Of a stretch of 42,141 nt of DNA, positions 1 to 7,202 are shown one piece after another (within the stretch, counting starts at the first letter, position 1; each line of letters opens with the position of its first letter). The position numbers and the translations under genes are program-made. Under the pieces are notes generated by a model that did no database searches, was not told where the DNA came from, and worked only from the letters and a program-made list of their open reading frames with translations. The stretch lies in NCBI GenBank assembly GCA_013368795.1, contig JABFXX010000106.1, positions 1 through 42,141 on the forward strand, in the 5' to 3' direction. Source of the stretch: Kofleriaceae bacterium (GTDB lineage: Bacteria; Myxococcota_A; Polyangia; Haliangiales; Haliangiaceae).

Positions 1-609
1 CAGACGCACGTCCTCGGCGACCACCGGCGCGGAGTCGTTGCCGCGCAGGCCGAGGCCGTCGAACGCGCCGTCGATGCGGAGCCCCGCACTCGAGCGCGGC
101 ACGAGCCATAGCGTCGACAGCTCGGCGCCGGCCGCCGGCTTGGTTGACCACACGTAGCTGTCCGCATGGTGCGCCGACGTGACGAAGCTCTTCTTGCCGG
201 TGAGCCGCGCCTGGCCACCCTCGACGTTCACCGTGTTCAGCGAGGCCCAGAACTGGCTACGCGAGCCCGGCTCGGAGAACGCGAGCGTCGAGAGGTGCTT
301 GCCGGCCGCGATCGCCCGGCGCACGTCCTCGGGACCGTGCTGCTCGATCACGACGGTGGCCGCGTAGTGCATGCACACGATCATCGCGGTCGACCCGCAC
401 TCGCGAGCCAGCCGCTCGACGACGGTGGCCGCCTCGGCGAGGCCCAGGCCCTTGCCACCGACGCTCGTCGCGCTGACGAGGCCGAGGAGGCCGCTCGCGG
501 CGAGCGCATCGAGCGTTGCCTTGGGAAACTCACCGCGATCGGCGGCGGCAGCATTGCTCGCCGCGATCGGCGCCACAGACTCCAGAACTTTCGAGAACTC
601 GAACGACAT
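1..609 (-). CDS. Acyl-CoA dehydrogenase family protein, N-terminal part (cut by window edge)
   Basis: Reading the minus strand from ATG at 609 gives 203 uninterrupted residues up to the window edge, so the C-terminus lies outside. The sequence matches the N-terminal and middle domains of flavin-dependent acyl-CoA dehydrogenases: a helical start (MSFEFSKVLESVAP), the LLGLVSATSVGGKGLGLAEA segment, and the FAD/substrate region LAFSEPGSRSQFW followed by LTGKKSFVTSAHHADSYVW. Family members oxidise acyl-CoA at the alpha-beta bond using FAD; the substrate cannot be told from this part. AGGAGA lies 3 nt before the ATG, a clear ribosome binding site, which many genes here lack. It lies 147 nt downstream of the 757-1329 gene on the same strand and may be its own unit. 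Confidence 0.88.
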   Translation of the reverse strand, partial: MSFEFSKVLESVAPIAASNAAAADRGEFPKATLDALAASGLLGLVSATSVGGKGLGLAEAATVVERLARECGSTAMIVCMHYAATVVIEQHGPEDVRRAIAAGKHLSTLAFSEPGSRSQFWASLNTVNVEGGQARLTGKKSFVTSAHHADSYVWSTKPAAGAELSTLWLVPRSSAGLRIDGAFDGLGLRGNDSAPVVAEDVRL

Positions 610-756
610 GACTCTCCTGGTGCGGCGTGCGCCGCGACCGGAGGCGTCGCGTTCACCCGTCGCAGTTACGTGGCCCGAGCACGTCGGGCCAGATGTCAGC
701 TCACAGGCGGAACATGCGGCGAACGGTAGCGGATGACCGCGGCCCGCGCCAATCGT

Positions 757-1329
757 TCAGGCCGGCAATACGTCGATTCCGAGCCCCTGCTCGGGCTCGT
801 CGTCGACGCCGACCAGGACGAGCTCCGCACCCTCGTCATCGAGCAGCGTGGGCCCGCCCTCGATCGTCCAGGTCGCCCTGCCCCGCGGAACGCGCTCGAA
901 CAGCACGAGGTGGCTCGCCGCCTCCGGCACGCGTACCTCGTCGGGAGCGTCGAGCTCCGGCGCATCGACGCGGTACACGAGGTGAACGTGGTCGTCGTGC
1001 CGCACGAACGCGTAACAGCCCTGCGCGATCGGCCGTGCGCCCGGCTGATAGCGCTCGCCGCGCGTCTTCGTCGTGTAGTGCTCGTCCTCCATCTGATCCC
1101 CGATCACCCGCTGCATCGTGCCGACGCGCTCGACGCGCGCCCACAGGCGCTCGCCCGACGGCGCGGGCATCCGCTTCTTCCCGATGCGCACGCGCCTGTG
1201 CACGCCGTGCGCCGTGCTCAGCACCATGAAGAAGCTCTGCACGGCGAGCGTCGTCTCGAGCGCATCCGCCGGCTGGACCGCCGGGCGGAAGAAGAAGCTG
1301 ATGTCGCCGCGCTCGAGGACCTCGACCAT
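757..1329 (-). CDS. Conserved hypothetical protein
   Basis: 190 residues, beginning MVEVLERGDISFFFRPAVQ. I do not recognise a named domain. The protein has no signal peptide or membrane segment, so it is probably cytosolic. It is rich in charged residues and predicted beta segments; the LERGDISFFFRP opening and a central basic stretch (RRVRIGKKRMP) are its most distinctive parts. AAGG sits a few bases before the ATG. It is the last of three closely spaced minus-strand genes (gaps of 9 and 32 nt) after two lipoproteins, so it is probably co-transcribed with them. Codon use matches its neighbours, which supports it as a real gene. Function unknown. Confidence 0.7.
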   Translation of the reverse strand: MVEVLERGDISFFFRPAVQPADALETTLAVQSFFMVLSTAHGVHRRVRIGKKRMPAPSGERLWARVERVGTMQRVIGDQMEDEHYTTKTRGERYQPGARPIAQGCYAFVRHDDHVHLVYRVDAPELDAPDEVRVPEAASHLVLFERVPRGRATWTIEGGPTLLDDEGAELVLVGVDDEPEQGLGIDVLPA

Positions 1330-1361
1330 CTACCTTCACCGTGGCGCACCACGGCGCGGCG

Positions 1362-2081
1362 TCAACCGCCCTTCTTCTGGACGACGATGCGGCCCGTCTC
1401 GTTCGGGATCGGGTATCGCCAGCCCGACACGCGGAACGTCGAGTCGCCGTTCACCGCCTCGATGATGCCGGCCTCCCAGCGCGACGACGTCAGCGCGTCG
1501 TGCTCGTTGTCGAGCCACTTGCGGTAGTTGTCGTCGACGATGAACACGACCGGGCTGCCTACGACGAGGTCGCCGGCGTTCTTGATCACCTTCGTCTTCA
1601 GCAGCGTCTCGTACTCGGCCTCGCGCTCGCGGAACGTCCACCACTTGTTCTCGAACTCGAACGCCGGCGTCGCGCGGTAGATGTTGCCGGTCTTGAGCGT
1701 CGGCACGGCGAACCACACGCCGTCGCGCAGGCAGTGGTCGATCTGGTCGGTGCAGTCGGGGCCCTTGCCCATGAAGATCGGACCGCCCGGACCGTGCAGG
1801 TGCCCGGCGTCGTCGCGGTACGGCGGCGATCCGTCGCCACCGTAGAGCTGTCGCTCGGCGAGCGCCTTGTCCTTCTCGTCGTCCTTTGCCCGCGCGGCCG
1901 CGCGCTGGGCGAGCTCGTCGTCGGAGCCCTTCTCCTCGGGCTCGTCCTTGACCTTCGTCACCGAGTGGCCGGACGTGCCCGCCTTCGACGGGACCTCGGG
2001 TTCGGGCTCCGGTTCCGCCTTCTTCTTGCAGGCCACCACGAACGCGATCACGACAAACGACAGCGCGAGCCAACGAGCCAT
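1362..2081 (-). CDS. Putative lipoprotein
   Basis: 239 residues with a lipoprotein signal peptide (MARWLALSFVVIAFVVAC; lipobox VVAC, Cys18), then a Lys/Glu/Pro-rich linker (KKKAEPEPEPE). The rest has a charged helical segment (about 45-75) and a mixed C-terminal domain with three Cys residues or fewer and a Trp-rich part (FENKWWTFREREAEYE). I do not recognise the family. The product should be anchored in the envelope. It starts 9 nt after the stop of the upstream toroid/CxxCH lipoprotein and is followed after 32 nt by the 757-1329 gene, which suggests one operon. Function unknown. Confidence 0.75.
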   Translation of the reverse strand: MARWLALSFVVIAFVVACKKKAEPEPEPEVPSKAGTSGHSVTKVKDEPEEKGSDDELAQRAAARAKDDEKDKALAERQLYGGDGSPPYRDDAGHLHGPGGPIFMGKGPDCTDQIDHCLRDGVWFAVPTLKTGNIYRATPAFEFENKWWTFREREAEYETLLKTKVIKNAGDLVVGSPVVFIVDDNYRKWLDNEHDALTSSRWEAGIIEAVNGDSTFRVSGWRYPIPNETGRIVVQKKGG

Positions 2082-2090
2082 GGGGGCATC

Positions 2091-3989
2091 TTACTTCAGA
2101 CGCATGTCCGCCTTGGTCGCCGGTGCAGCCGGCTTTGCTTCCACTGCCGCTTCCTGTGACTTGAATCCCGCCTTCGAGGTGCGAACCTTGTACATGCCCT
2201 TCGCGACGCTCTTGAACCGGTAGTTACCCTGCGCGGTCGACGTCGCGCGCTGCACGACCTCGCCCTTCTCGTTGACGAGCTCGACCTGCGTGTTCGCGGA
2301 AACGCCGGTGCCCGCCGCGCCGTCCATCGCGAGCTGACCCTCGATCTCGCCGTACTGCGCCCGCTGGGCCGCCTCGGTGTCCTGGACGAACGCGGTCTCG
2401 CTCTTCTGGACGATGTTCCCCTTCGCATCGCGGAACGCCAGCTCGGCGACGTACTTGCCGCGCGGCAGGGCCTTGCCCGCGCTGTCGACGCCGTTCCAGC
2501 CGAAAGTCATCGCGCCCGGCGCTGCCGCCTGATCGGTGCCGAAGACCTTCGCGCCGCGCTTGTCGCCGTCCATCGCGAACACGTTCAGCTCGACCTTGCC
2601 GGTCGTCTCGAGCGCGATGTTGCGCACGGCGATCTCCGTCGTCTGGCGCGACTCGTCGAAGCGCGTGCCGAGGTCCGTCAGGAACACGTTGCCGGCGTAC
2701 ACCTCGTAGCGTCGGCGGCTCGTCTTGTTCTGCATGTTGGTCGCGACGATGTCGATCGTGTGCTTGCCCTCGGCGAGGCCCTTCGTCGACCAGTCGTACG
2801 AGAGCGTGCTCGCACACGCGCCCGCGAGCGGAAGATCGTCGAGGAACATCTCGACCTTCGACACGCCGCCGGCCTGGTTGTCCGTCGCGGTCACCGCGAT
2901 TTTCATCGCCGGCGCGACGTGCTGGCCATCGACGAGCCCGTTCACGGCGACGCTCGTCACGTCCATCGACACCAGACCGAGCACGGCCCACATGCCCTCG
3001 CCCTTCTCCGCGCCACCCTGGTTACTCCGGTACGTGCGCCACGCCCCGTCGTCGGCCTGATGCTCGACCAGCCACTTGGTGCCGCGATCGATCGCTGACT
3101 CGCCGTCGCCATGTCCCGCCAACCGGAGCGCATACAGCGTCTGTCCCGTCGCGAGCGCGTCGCTCGTCTTCGGCTCGAGGCCCCAGCCGCCGTCCTGGTT
3201 CTGCCGCGCCATCAAGATCTTCTGCAGCCGCATCGTGCTCGGCTCGCCCGGACCCACACCCGCCGCGACGAGCCCGAGCAGCGCGAAGTTCACGTCCTGG
3301 ATGTACAACTCGGTCCCGACCGTCCAGTCGCTCGAGCGCTTCGCGAGGAACTGCTCCGCCTTGCGCATCGGCGCGAGCCACTTGTCATCCGCCGTTCGCG
3401 CGAACGCCTGCCGCCACGTCTGCATCGCCTGATACGTCGTCTGCATCGTGCCGCCGGTGATCGGAAGCCGCGCGTCGTCGTCGGGGATCGAGCCATCTTG
3501 CTGCTGCAGCGACAGGAGCTCGTCGGTGTACTGCATCAGCTCCTTCGTGTGCGATGCGTTGATCCACATGTCGTAGCGCGCCCACGCCTGGCCCTCGAAT
3601 GCCGCGCCGGTCACGCGCCCACCGGCGGTCACGCCCATCATCAGCGCCCTCGCCATCTCGTCGACGTCCGCCATCCCGACGTCGTACTGATGGTGCATGC
3701 CGACGGTCAGCGCCTCCATCGTCACCGCCTGCACGTGACACCCGAAGCAGCCGTGCTCTTTGGTCCACTGCTTCGATGCCTTCGTCAGATACCCCAAGCC
3801 GCGCTGCGCCGCCTTGCGTGCCTCGGGATTGCCCATCGCCTTCACGACGATCGGTGCCTGCTTGTCGCCGCACACGAGCGGCTTCGCCCGCGCCTTCGCG
3901 TTCACACCCTCCGCCTTGGACGAGCATCCTACGGCGAGCGCCAAGACTCCTACACCGAGCACTCCGACGAGCGTTTGTCTGGTGAACAT
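2091..3989 (-). CDS. Lipoprotein with prenyltransferase/squalene-cyclase-like toroid and one CxxCH haem motif
   Basis: 632 residues. Lipobox LAVGC (Cys22) predicts a lipid-anchored envelope protein. A CFGCH motif at 81-85 fits covalent attachment of one c-type haem and opens an alpha-alpha toroid region (about 55-330). That region shows the repeated ILMARQNQDGGWG and LVEHQADDGAWRT signatures of squalene-cyclase/prenyltransferase repeats. Next come an Ig-like region (about 340-430, MKIAVTATDNQAGGVSKVEMFLDD), a FlgD-like Ig domain (about 440-530, FGWNGVDSAGKALPRGKYVAEL) and a C-terminal carboxypeptidase-regulatory-like beta domain (about 548-632). Related proteins with CxxCH inside such repeats occur in other environmental bacteria, but their role is not known to me. 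A true cyclase is unlikely because no DXDD motif is visible. First gene of a minus-strand cluster, divergent from the carboxypeptidase at 4039. Confidence 0.85.
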   Translation of the reverse strand: MFTRQTLVGVLGVGVLALAVGCSSKAEGVNAKARAKPLVCGDKQAPIVVKAMGNPEARKAAQRGLGYLTKASKQWTKEHGCFGCHVQAVTMEALTVGMHHQYDVGMADVDEMARALMMGVTAGGRVTGAAFEGQAWARYDMWINASHTKELMQYTDELLSLQQQDGSIPDDDARLPITGGTMQTTYQAMQTWRQAFARTADDKWLAPMRKAEQFLAKRSSDWTVGTELYIQDVNFALLGLVAAGVGPGEPSTMRLQKILMARQNQDGGWGLEPKTSDALATGQTLYALRLAGHGDGESAIDRGTKWLVEHQADDGAWRTYRSNQGGAEKGEGMWAVLGLVSMDVTSVAVNGLVDGQHVAPAMKIAVTATDNQAGGVSKVEMFLDDLPLAGACASTLSYDWSTKGLAEGKHTIDIVATNMQNKTSRRRYEVYAGNVFLTDLGTRFDESRQTTEIAVRNIALETTGKVELNVFAMDGDKRGAKVFGTDQAAAPGAMTFGWNGVDSAGKALPRGKYVAELAFRDAKGNIVQKSETAFVQDTEAAQRAQYGEIEGQLAMDGAAGTGVSANTQVELVNEKGEVVQRATSTAQGNYRFKSVAKGMYKVRTSKAGFKSQEAAVEAKPAAPATKADMRLK

Positions 3990-4023
3990 TCCCGGCGCGA
4001 ACGCACGACCCCAGTGCGCGATC

Positions 4024-4029
4024 TATAAT
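4024..4029 (+). promoter_or_regulatory. Perfect -10 box (TATAAT) close to a start codon
   Basis: TATAAT occurs exactly, 9 nt before the GTG start at 4039. In DNA this GC-rich a perfect -10 hexamer is unlikely by chance. Transcription would begin near 4036-4037, leaving almost no leader. No convincing -35 is visible 17 nt upstream. Confidence 0.5.
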
Positions 4030-4038
4030 TCGTCCTCG

Positions 4039-4839
4039 GTGCGGTCGGTCCTGGCGATCCTGACAATCCTGTTACTCGGTGTCGGCGCCGCGCGCGCAGA
4101 ATCCCTGCAACTCGAGTCGCCTGCCGTTGTCATCCTCGATTCGACCACCGGTGAGGAGCTATTCGCCCGATCCGCCGACGAGCCGCGCCCGATCGCGTCG
4201 ATGACGAAGATCTTCGTCGCGATGATCCTGCGCAAGCACCGCCTCGATCTCGAGGGCTGGACCCAGATCACCGACCAGGATGCGAGGGCCGCCGAGGGTG
4301 GCGCAGGCACGCGTCTCTTGCGCGGCGAGAGCTTCAATAACCTCGACCTGCTTCACGCGATGCTGCTCGTCTCCGACAACCGGGTGCCGACCGCGCTCGC
4401 TCGCTCGGTCAAGCTCTCGCCGAAGCAGCTCCTCGCCGAGATGAACGACCTCGCCGAGTCACTCGGCCTCGCCCACACCCACTTCACCGACGTCACCGGC
4501 ATCCTCGGCAACGAGTCGACCGCGCGCGAGATGGCGATCGCGATGACCAGGACCCTCGCCGACCCCGTGCTCGCGAAGATCATGCGCACGCGCTACGCGC
4601 GGATCACGTCGAAGAGCCAGGCCGTCACGATCGACTACAAGAGCACCGTGCTGCCGCTGTGGACCAAGGGCCTCCGCATCCGCGGCGGCAAGACCGGCAC
4701 GACGGAAGCTGCGGGCCACTGCATGCTGATCGGCGCCACGATCGCGAAACGCCCCGTCGTGATGGCGTTCCTCGGCGGCGAGACCGCCAGCTCGCGGTTC
4801 GTCGACTTCGCAAAGGCCGTCCGCTGGCTCGAGCGCTAG
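4039..4839 (+). CDS. D-alanyl-D-alanine carboxypeptidase (peptidase S11, PBP5-like)
   Basis: 266 residues from GTG at 4039, chosen because it gives a clean Sec signal peptide (VRSVLAILTILLLGVGAARA, cleavage before ES). The frame stays open further upstream but is not convincing there. All three active-site motifs of penicillin-recognising serine peptidases are present: SMTK (Ser54, Lys57), SDN (112-114) and KTG (218-220). The enzyme should trim the terminal D-Ala from peptidoglycan pentapeptides in the periplasm. It ends soon after the catalytic domain and lacks the C-terminal beta domain and amphipathic anchor of E. coli PBP5, so it may be soluble. An endopeptidase role is possible. It converges on the 4845-5315 gene with a 5-nt gap. 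No Shine-Dalgarno sequence precedes the start. Confidence 0.9.
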   Translation: MRSVLAILTILLLGVGAARAESLQLESPAVVILDSTTGEELFARSADEPRPIASMTKIFVAMILRKHRLDLEGWTQITDQDARAAEGGAGTRLLRGESFNNLDLLHAMLLVSDNRVPTALARSVKLSPKQLLAEMNDLAESLGLAHTHFTDVTGILGNESTAREMAIAMTRTLADPVLAKIMRTRYARITSKSQAVTIDYKSTVLPLWTKGLRIRGGKTGTTEAAGHCMLIGATIAKRPVVMAFLGGETASSRFVDFAKAVRWLER

Positions 4840-4844
4840 CTCGA

Positions 4845-5315
4845 TCAGAACGTCGGATCGCTGAGCGTGATCTTCGCGTAGCTGGTGCCGCTACCGACCC
4901 ACAAGCGATTGACGCGCCCGTCGACGACGAAGCGGAAGGTGGACTTGTCCTCGATGGGAGCGAACCGCCGGCACAGCTCCGCTCGCAACTCCTTCACCAG
5001 TGCGCGCAACGGTTTCTCCGCGCCCGCATCACGCGACAAGAAGATCAACTCGGCTGCGATGAGGTCGGACTTTGCCGAACGACCAGGCCGAAAGCTGGCG
5101 CCGATCTGCTCCGTGAGATCGCACGGCCCAGGCCTCTCCCAGAGAAGAGACCGATCGGCCGATTTCCGGGCACCTTTGGCGCCGATCGCCCGTTTCACGT
5201 TGCTTGCGGTCATGCCCAGCCGCAACCCCATGAAGGTGTCGGCGGTGGTCGCGCGGAAGACGTGAGCGACCACGGCTTCGACATCGATGGACGGTTGTGC
5301 CAATCGCTTCGCCAT
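4845..5315 (-). CDS. Hypothetical protein
   Basis: 156 residues if it starts at ATG 5315 (MAKRLAQPSIDVEAVVAHVF). The frame is open to 5573, but the extra N-terminus is low-complexity and would overlap the divergent gene at 5441, so I use the shorter form. No signal peptide or membrane segment. The motif TFMGLRLGMTASNVKRAIG looks like the short 'G-x-x-L-G-M' start seen in small periplasmic or regulatory proteins, but I cannot name the family. The C-terminal half is mixed alpha/beta (DKSTFRFVVDGRVNRLWVGSG). A TATGCT hexamer lies 5 nt before the ATG. Function unknown. Confidence 0.6.
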   Translation of the reverse strand: MAKRLAQPSIDVEAVVAHVFRATTADTFMGLRLGMTASNVKRAIGAKGARKSADRSLLWERPGPCDLTEQIGASFRPGRSAKSDLIAAELIFLSRDAGAEKPLRALVKELRAELCRRFAPIEDKSTFRFVVDGRVNRLWVGSGTSYAKITLSDPTF

Positions 5316-5320
5316 GGCCG

Positions 5321-5326
5321 AGCATA
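5321..5326 (-). promoter_or_regulatory. Candidate -10 box (TATGCT) for the 4845-5315 gene
   Basis: On the minus strand TATGCT lies 5 nt upstream of the ATG at 5315. If used, transcription would start at or next to the start codon. No clear -35 is seen. Confidence 0.3.
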
Positions 5327-5422
5327 CGCCGATCGATGCTGGATTCCGGCGACGTAGCCGCGATGTCGACCTCGCGAGCTCTGCCGAGACAAGCAGCACG
5401 ATCCTTCGAGGCGGCGAAACGC

Positions 5423-5428
5423 TATCCT
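5423..5428 (+). promoter_or_regulatory. Candidate -10 box (TATCCT) for the 5441-5968 gene
   Basis: TATCCT lies 12 nt before the ATG at 5441, within the short divergent intergenic stretch 5316-5440. The implied leader is about 5 nt. Confidence 0.3.
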
Positions 5429-5440
5429 GTGGCTCGAGCA

Positions 5441-5968
5441 ATGCGGCTTGTCGTACTCGTCGTCGTGGCCACTGCCAGCCGTGATCCGGAGCCGCTCGAG
5501 AAGCTGCCGGCGCCGCCGGTGACGACGCCATCGTTTGCCGAGCCTTCTCCTCCACCGCCGCCCCCGCCGCCACCGTTGCATTCCGGCCCGAAGCCGCCGC
5601 CGGCGGTGGTCAGCGATTTCCTCGCCGCACACGCTGGCGCCGGCGAGCCGTGGACCGCGAAGGTGTTCGAGCTCACGGAGCCGGGGCGTGGCTTCCTCGG
5701 GCACCGGATCACGCGACGACGGTCGCTCGCGCCGGAGCAAGCTATGGAGCTTGCACGCCGGCTCGGTGAGGACGCGTCCTACATCGACGACGACTACCTC
5801 GGCTACGGCGATCCGTTCGGCTTCGAGCTCGCGCGTGGCAGCGCGACGTTGCGTTTTGTGGTCAGTGCAGGCCACTTGATCCTCGTCCCGCCCGACGAAG
5901 GGCACCCGGTCTTCTCGGAGTCTATGATCGAGTACCTCGACCAATTGCGGGCCAAGCCAGGCGGTTAG
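5441..5968 (+). CDS. Hypothetical exported protein with polyproline linker
   Basis: 175 residues from ATG 5441. The hydrophobic start (MRLVVLVVVATAS) resembles a signal peptide or short anchor without a lipobox. A proline-rich linker follows (about 20-48, with nine consecutive prolines at its core). The C-terminal domain (about 55-175) has the pattern VSDFLAAHAGAGEPWTAKVF ... YIDDDYLGYGDPFGFELARG, which I do not recognise. The polyproline stretch may need EF-P for smooth translation. It is flanked by a divergent gene upstream and the convergent isochorismatase-like gene at 6029. Codon use is like the rest of the window. Function unknown. Confidence 0.6.
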   Translation: MRLVVLVVVATASRDPEPLEKLPAPPVTTPSFAEPSPPPPPPPPPLHSGPKPPPAVVSDFLAAHAGAGEPWTAKVFELTEPGRGFLGHRITRRRSLAPEQAMELARRLGEDASYIDDDYLGYGDPFGFELARGSATLRFVVSAGHLILVPPDEGHPVFSESMIEYLDQLRAKPGG

Positions 5969-6028
5969 CGGCAGGCCTCGCCGGCTAGAACGGAGACGGT
6001 CTCGGTTGCTCGTGCGGCCGCGGACGCC

Positions 6029-6550
6029 TCAGCCCGCGAACATGACGTCTACTGCCGGCATCACTCGTGCGAACCGCGCCAGGACCAGGTCGTGGTGTCT
6101 CACGATCTGTTCTGCCGTCAGCACCGCATTCGCCGTCGTCGTGTGCGCGCCAGACGCGAGGACGACCCGGAGTCCTTTCGCCCAGGCGCTGCGCACGGTC
6201 GAGTCGACACAGCCCTCGGTCGAGAATCCGCAGATCACGACTTCGTCCACGGCGCGTTCCGCAAGCACCTCGGCAAGCGAGGTCCCGACAAACATGTCGG
6301 GTTCGCGCTTGTCGATGACGAGCTCGCCTTCCACCGCCGCGACCCGTGCATCGATCTCTCGCCCGCGCCCACCCGGCGCGAACAGCGAGCCCTCGGGGCC
6401 GAGGTGCCGGAAGTGCACGACCGGCACGCCCGTCGCACGAGCACGGACGAGCAAGCAGCGCACGCGCTCGACGAAGCCGTCCGCATCGTGCAACGGAATC
6501 GGCAGCTCGAAGATCGCGTTGACGACGTCGAGGACGAGCAGCGCCTGCAT
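6029..6550 (-). CDS. Isochorismatase-family cysteine hydrolase
   Basis: 173 residues with the alpha/beta fold of the isochorismatase superfamily. The catalytic triad is visible: Asp8 (ALLVLDVVNAIF), Lys81 (VIDKREPDMF) and Cys114 (VICGFSTEGCVDSTVRSA). The GTSLAEVLAERAVDEVVICG segment is the typical approach to the nucleophile. Family members hydrolyse isochorismate, nicotinamide, ureidomalonate-like amides or related substrates; the sequence alone does not decide between these. No signal peptide, so cytosolic. The gene stands alone and converges with 5441-5968. A TAGCAT hexamer lies 6 nt before the ATG and no Shine-Dalgarno sequence is visible. Confidence 0.88.
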   Translation of the reverse strand: MQALLVLDVVNAIFELPIPLHDADGFVERVRCLLVRARATGVPVVHFRHLGPEGSLFAPGGRGREIDARVAAVEGELVIDKREPDMFVGTSLAEVLAERAVDEVVICGFSTEGCVDSTVRSAWAKGLRVVLASGAHTTTANAVLTAEQIVRHHDLVLARFARVMPAVDVMFAG

Positions 6551-6642
6551 CGGCCGATGCTATGCCGGCCGAGCTCGCGACGCGAGATCCCGTGCATAGG
6601 CCGAGCAAGTCAAACCAGCCGCGGGGTTATCTGACTGCTCCG

Positions 6643-6668
6643 GGATGCTAGCATGCTAGCATCCTAGC
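6643..6668. promoter_or_regulatory. 22-bp perfect palindrome / three 8-bp tandem half-sites upstream of RHH gene (operator candidate)
   Basis: Positions 6643-6664 form a perfect 22-bp palindrome with half-site GGATGCTAGCA. The same bases can be read as three head-to-tail 8-bp units at 6645, 6653 and 6661 (ATGCTAGC twice, then ATCCTAGC). The array ends 1 nt before the ATG of the ribbon-helix-helix gene at 6670. Short repeated half-sites next to an RHH gene are typical of autoregulated operators. TAGCAT at 6657-6662 could be a -10 box within the operator, and TTATCT at 6627-6632 is an alternative. Confidence 0.7.
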
Positions 6669-6669
6669 A

Positions 6670-6825
6670 ATGGCCGACGTCCGGCAGTTCAACGTGTACC
6701 TCCCCACGGAGCTCATCCGGGCCGTGAAGCATCACGCCGTGGAGACCGAACAGTCGTTGTCCTCGCTCGTCGCGGCCGCGTTGCGCGAGCACCTCTCGAA
6801 GGTGAAGAAGGGACCGAAGAAATGA
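6670..6825 (+). CDS. Ribbon-helix-helix (CopG/Arc-type) transcriptional regulator
   Basis: 51 residues, [20 protein letters not shown] at the start. The layout is a classic ribbon-helix-helix: a short beta strand (RQFNVYLP, about 5-12) that would insert in the major groove, helix A ([16 protein letters not shown], 13-28), a turn, and helix B ([17 protein letters not shown], 29-45), then a basic tail (KKGPKK). Such proteins bind DNA as dimers on short repeated sites. The 22-bp palindrome ending 5 nt upstream of this start is the obvious candidate operator, so I infer autoregulation of the operon. The stop overlaps the next ATG (ATGA at 6822-6825), so it is translationally coupled to the VOC gene. 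An antitoxin role is less likely because no toxin-like partner follows. Confidence 0.85.
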   Translation: MADVRQFNVYLPTELIRAVKHHAVETEQSLSSLVAAALREHLSKVKKGPKK

Positions 6826-7202
6826 GCACTCACGGCATCGACGGTGTCCTGATCGAGACGCACAACTGGGGCAAGTCCGTCGCGTTCTGGCAGGGCCTCG
6901 GCTACGTGCTGGAGTTCGAGACCGATCATCACTCCGGTCAGTTGCGCCATCCCGACGGCGGCCCGTACGTGTTCATCGCCGAGCGACCGCCCGAGCAGCC
7001 GCTGCAGGTCGTCCTCGGGCTGCGCGTCGACGCGGCGACCGAATTCAAGCCACCACGCGCAGGTTCGGTCAAGCGCCGGTTCACCAGGCAGCACTGGGGC
7101 TCGCTGCAGATGCTGCTCGCGGATCCCGACGGTCGCGTGCTCGGCATCGAGGCGCCCGCGCCCAAACGGCCGCGGCGCAAGGCGACGAAGAGGAGGAAGT
7201 GA
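6822..7202 (+). CDS. VOC-family (glyoxalase/bleomycin-resistance fold) protein
   Basis: 126 residues. The opening [20 protein letters not shown] is the typical beta-alpha start of a VOC module, and [21 protein letters not shown] is the typical end strand with D-P-D-G-R. The protein would form a metal-binding or ligand-binding dimer. It ends with a very basic tail ([12 protein letters not shown]) that may contact nucleic acid or simply be disordered. Members range from glyoxalase and dioxygenases to antibiotic-binding proteins; the substrate is not clear. The start overlaps the RHH stop and its own stop overlaps the next start, so it sits inside a tightly coupled operon with the methyltransferase. 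Confidence 0.8.
   Translation: MSTHGIDGVLIETHNWGKSVAFWQGLGYVLEFETDHHSGQLRHPDGGPYVFIAERPPEQPLQVVLGLRVDAATEFKPPRAGSVKRRFTRQHWGSLQMLLADPDGRVLGIEAPAPKRPRRKATKRRK

Noticed and set aside
6670..7202. Toxin-antitoxin pair (RHH with VOC)
   Set aside because: The second gene has a VOC fold, not a known toxin, and two more enzyme/regulator genes follow in the operon.
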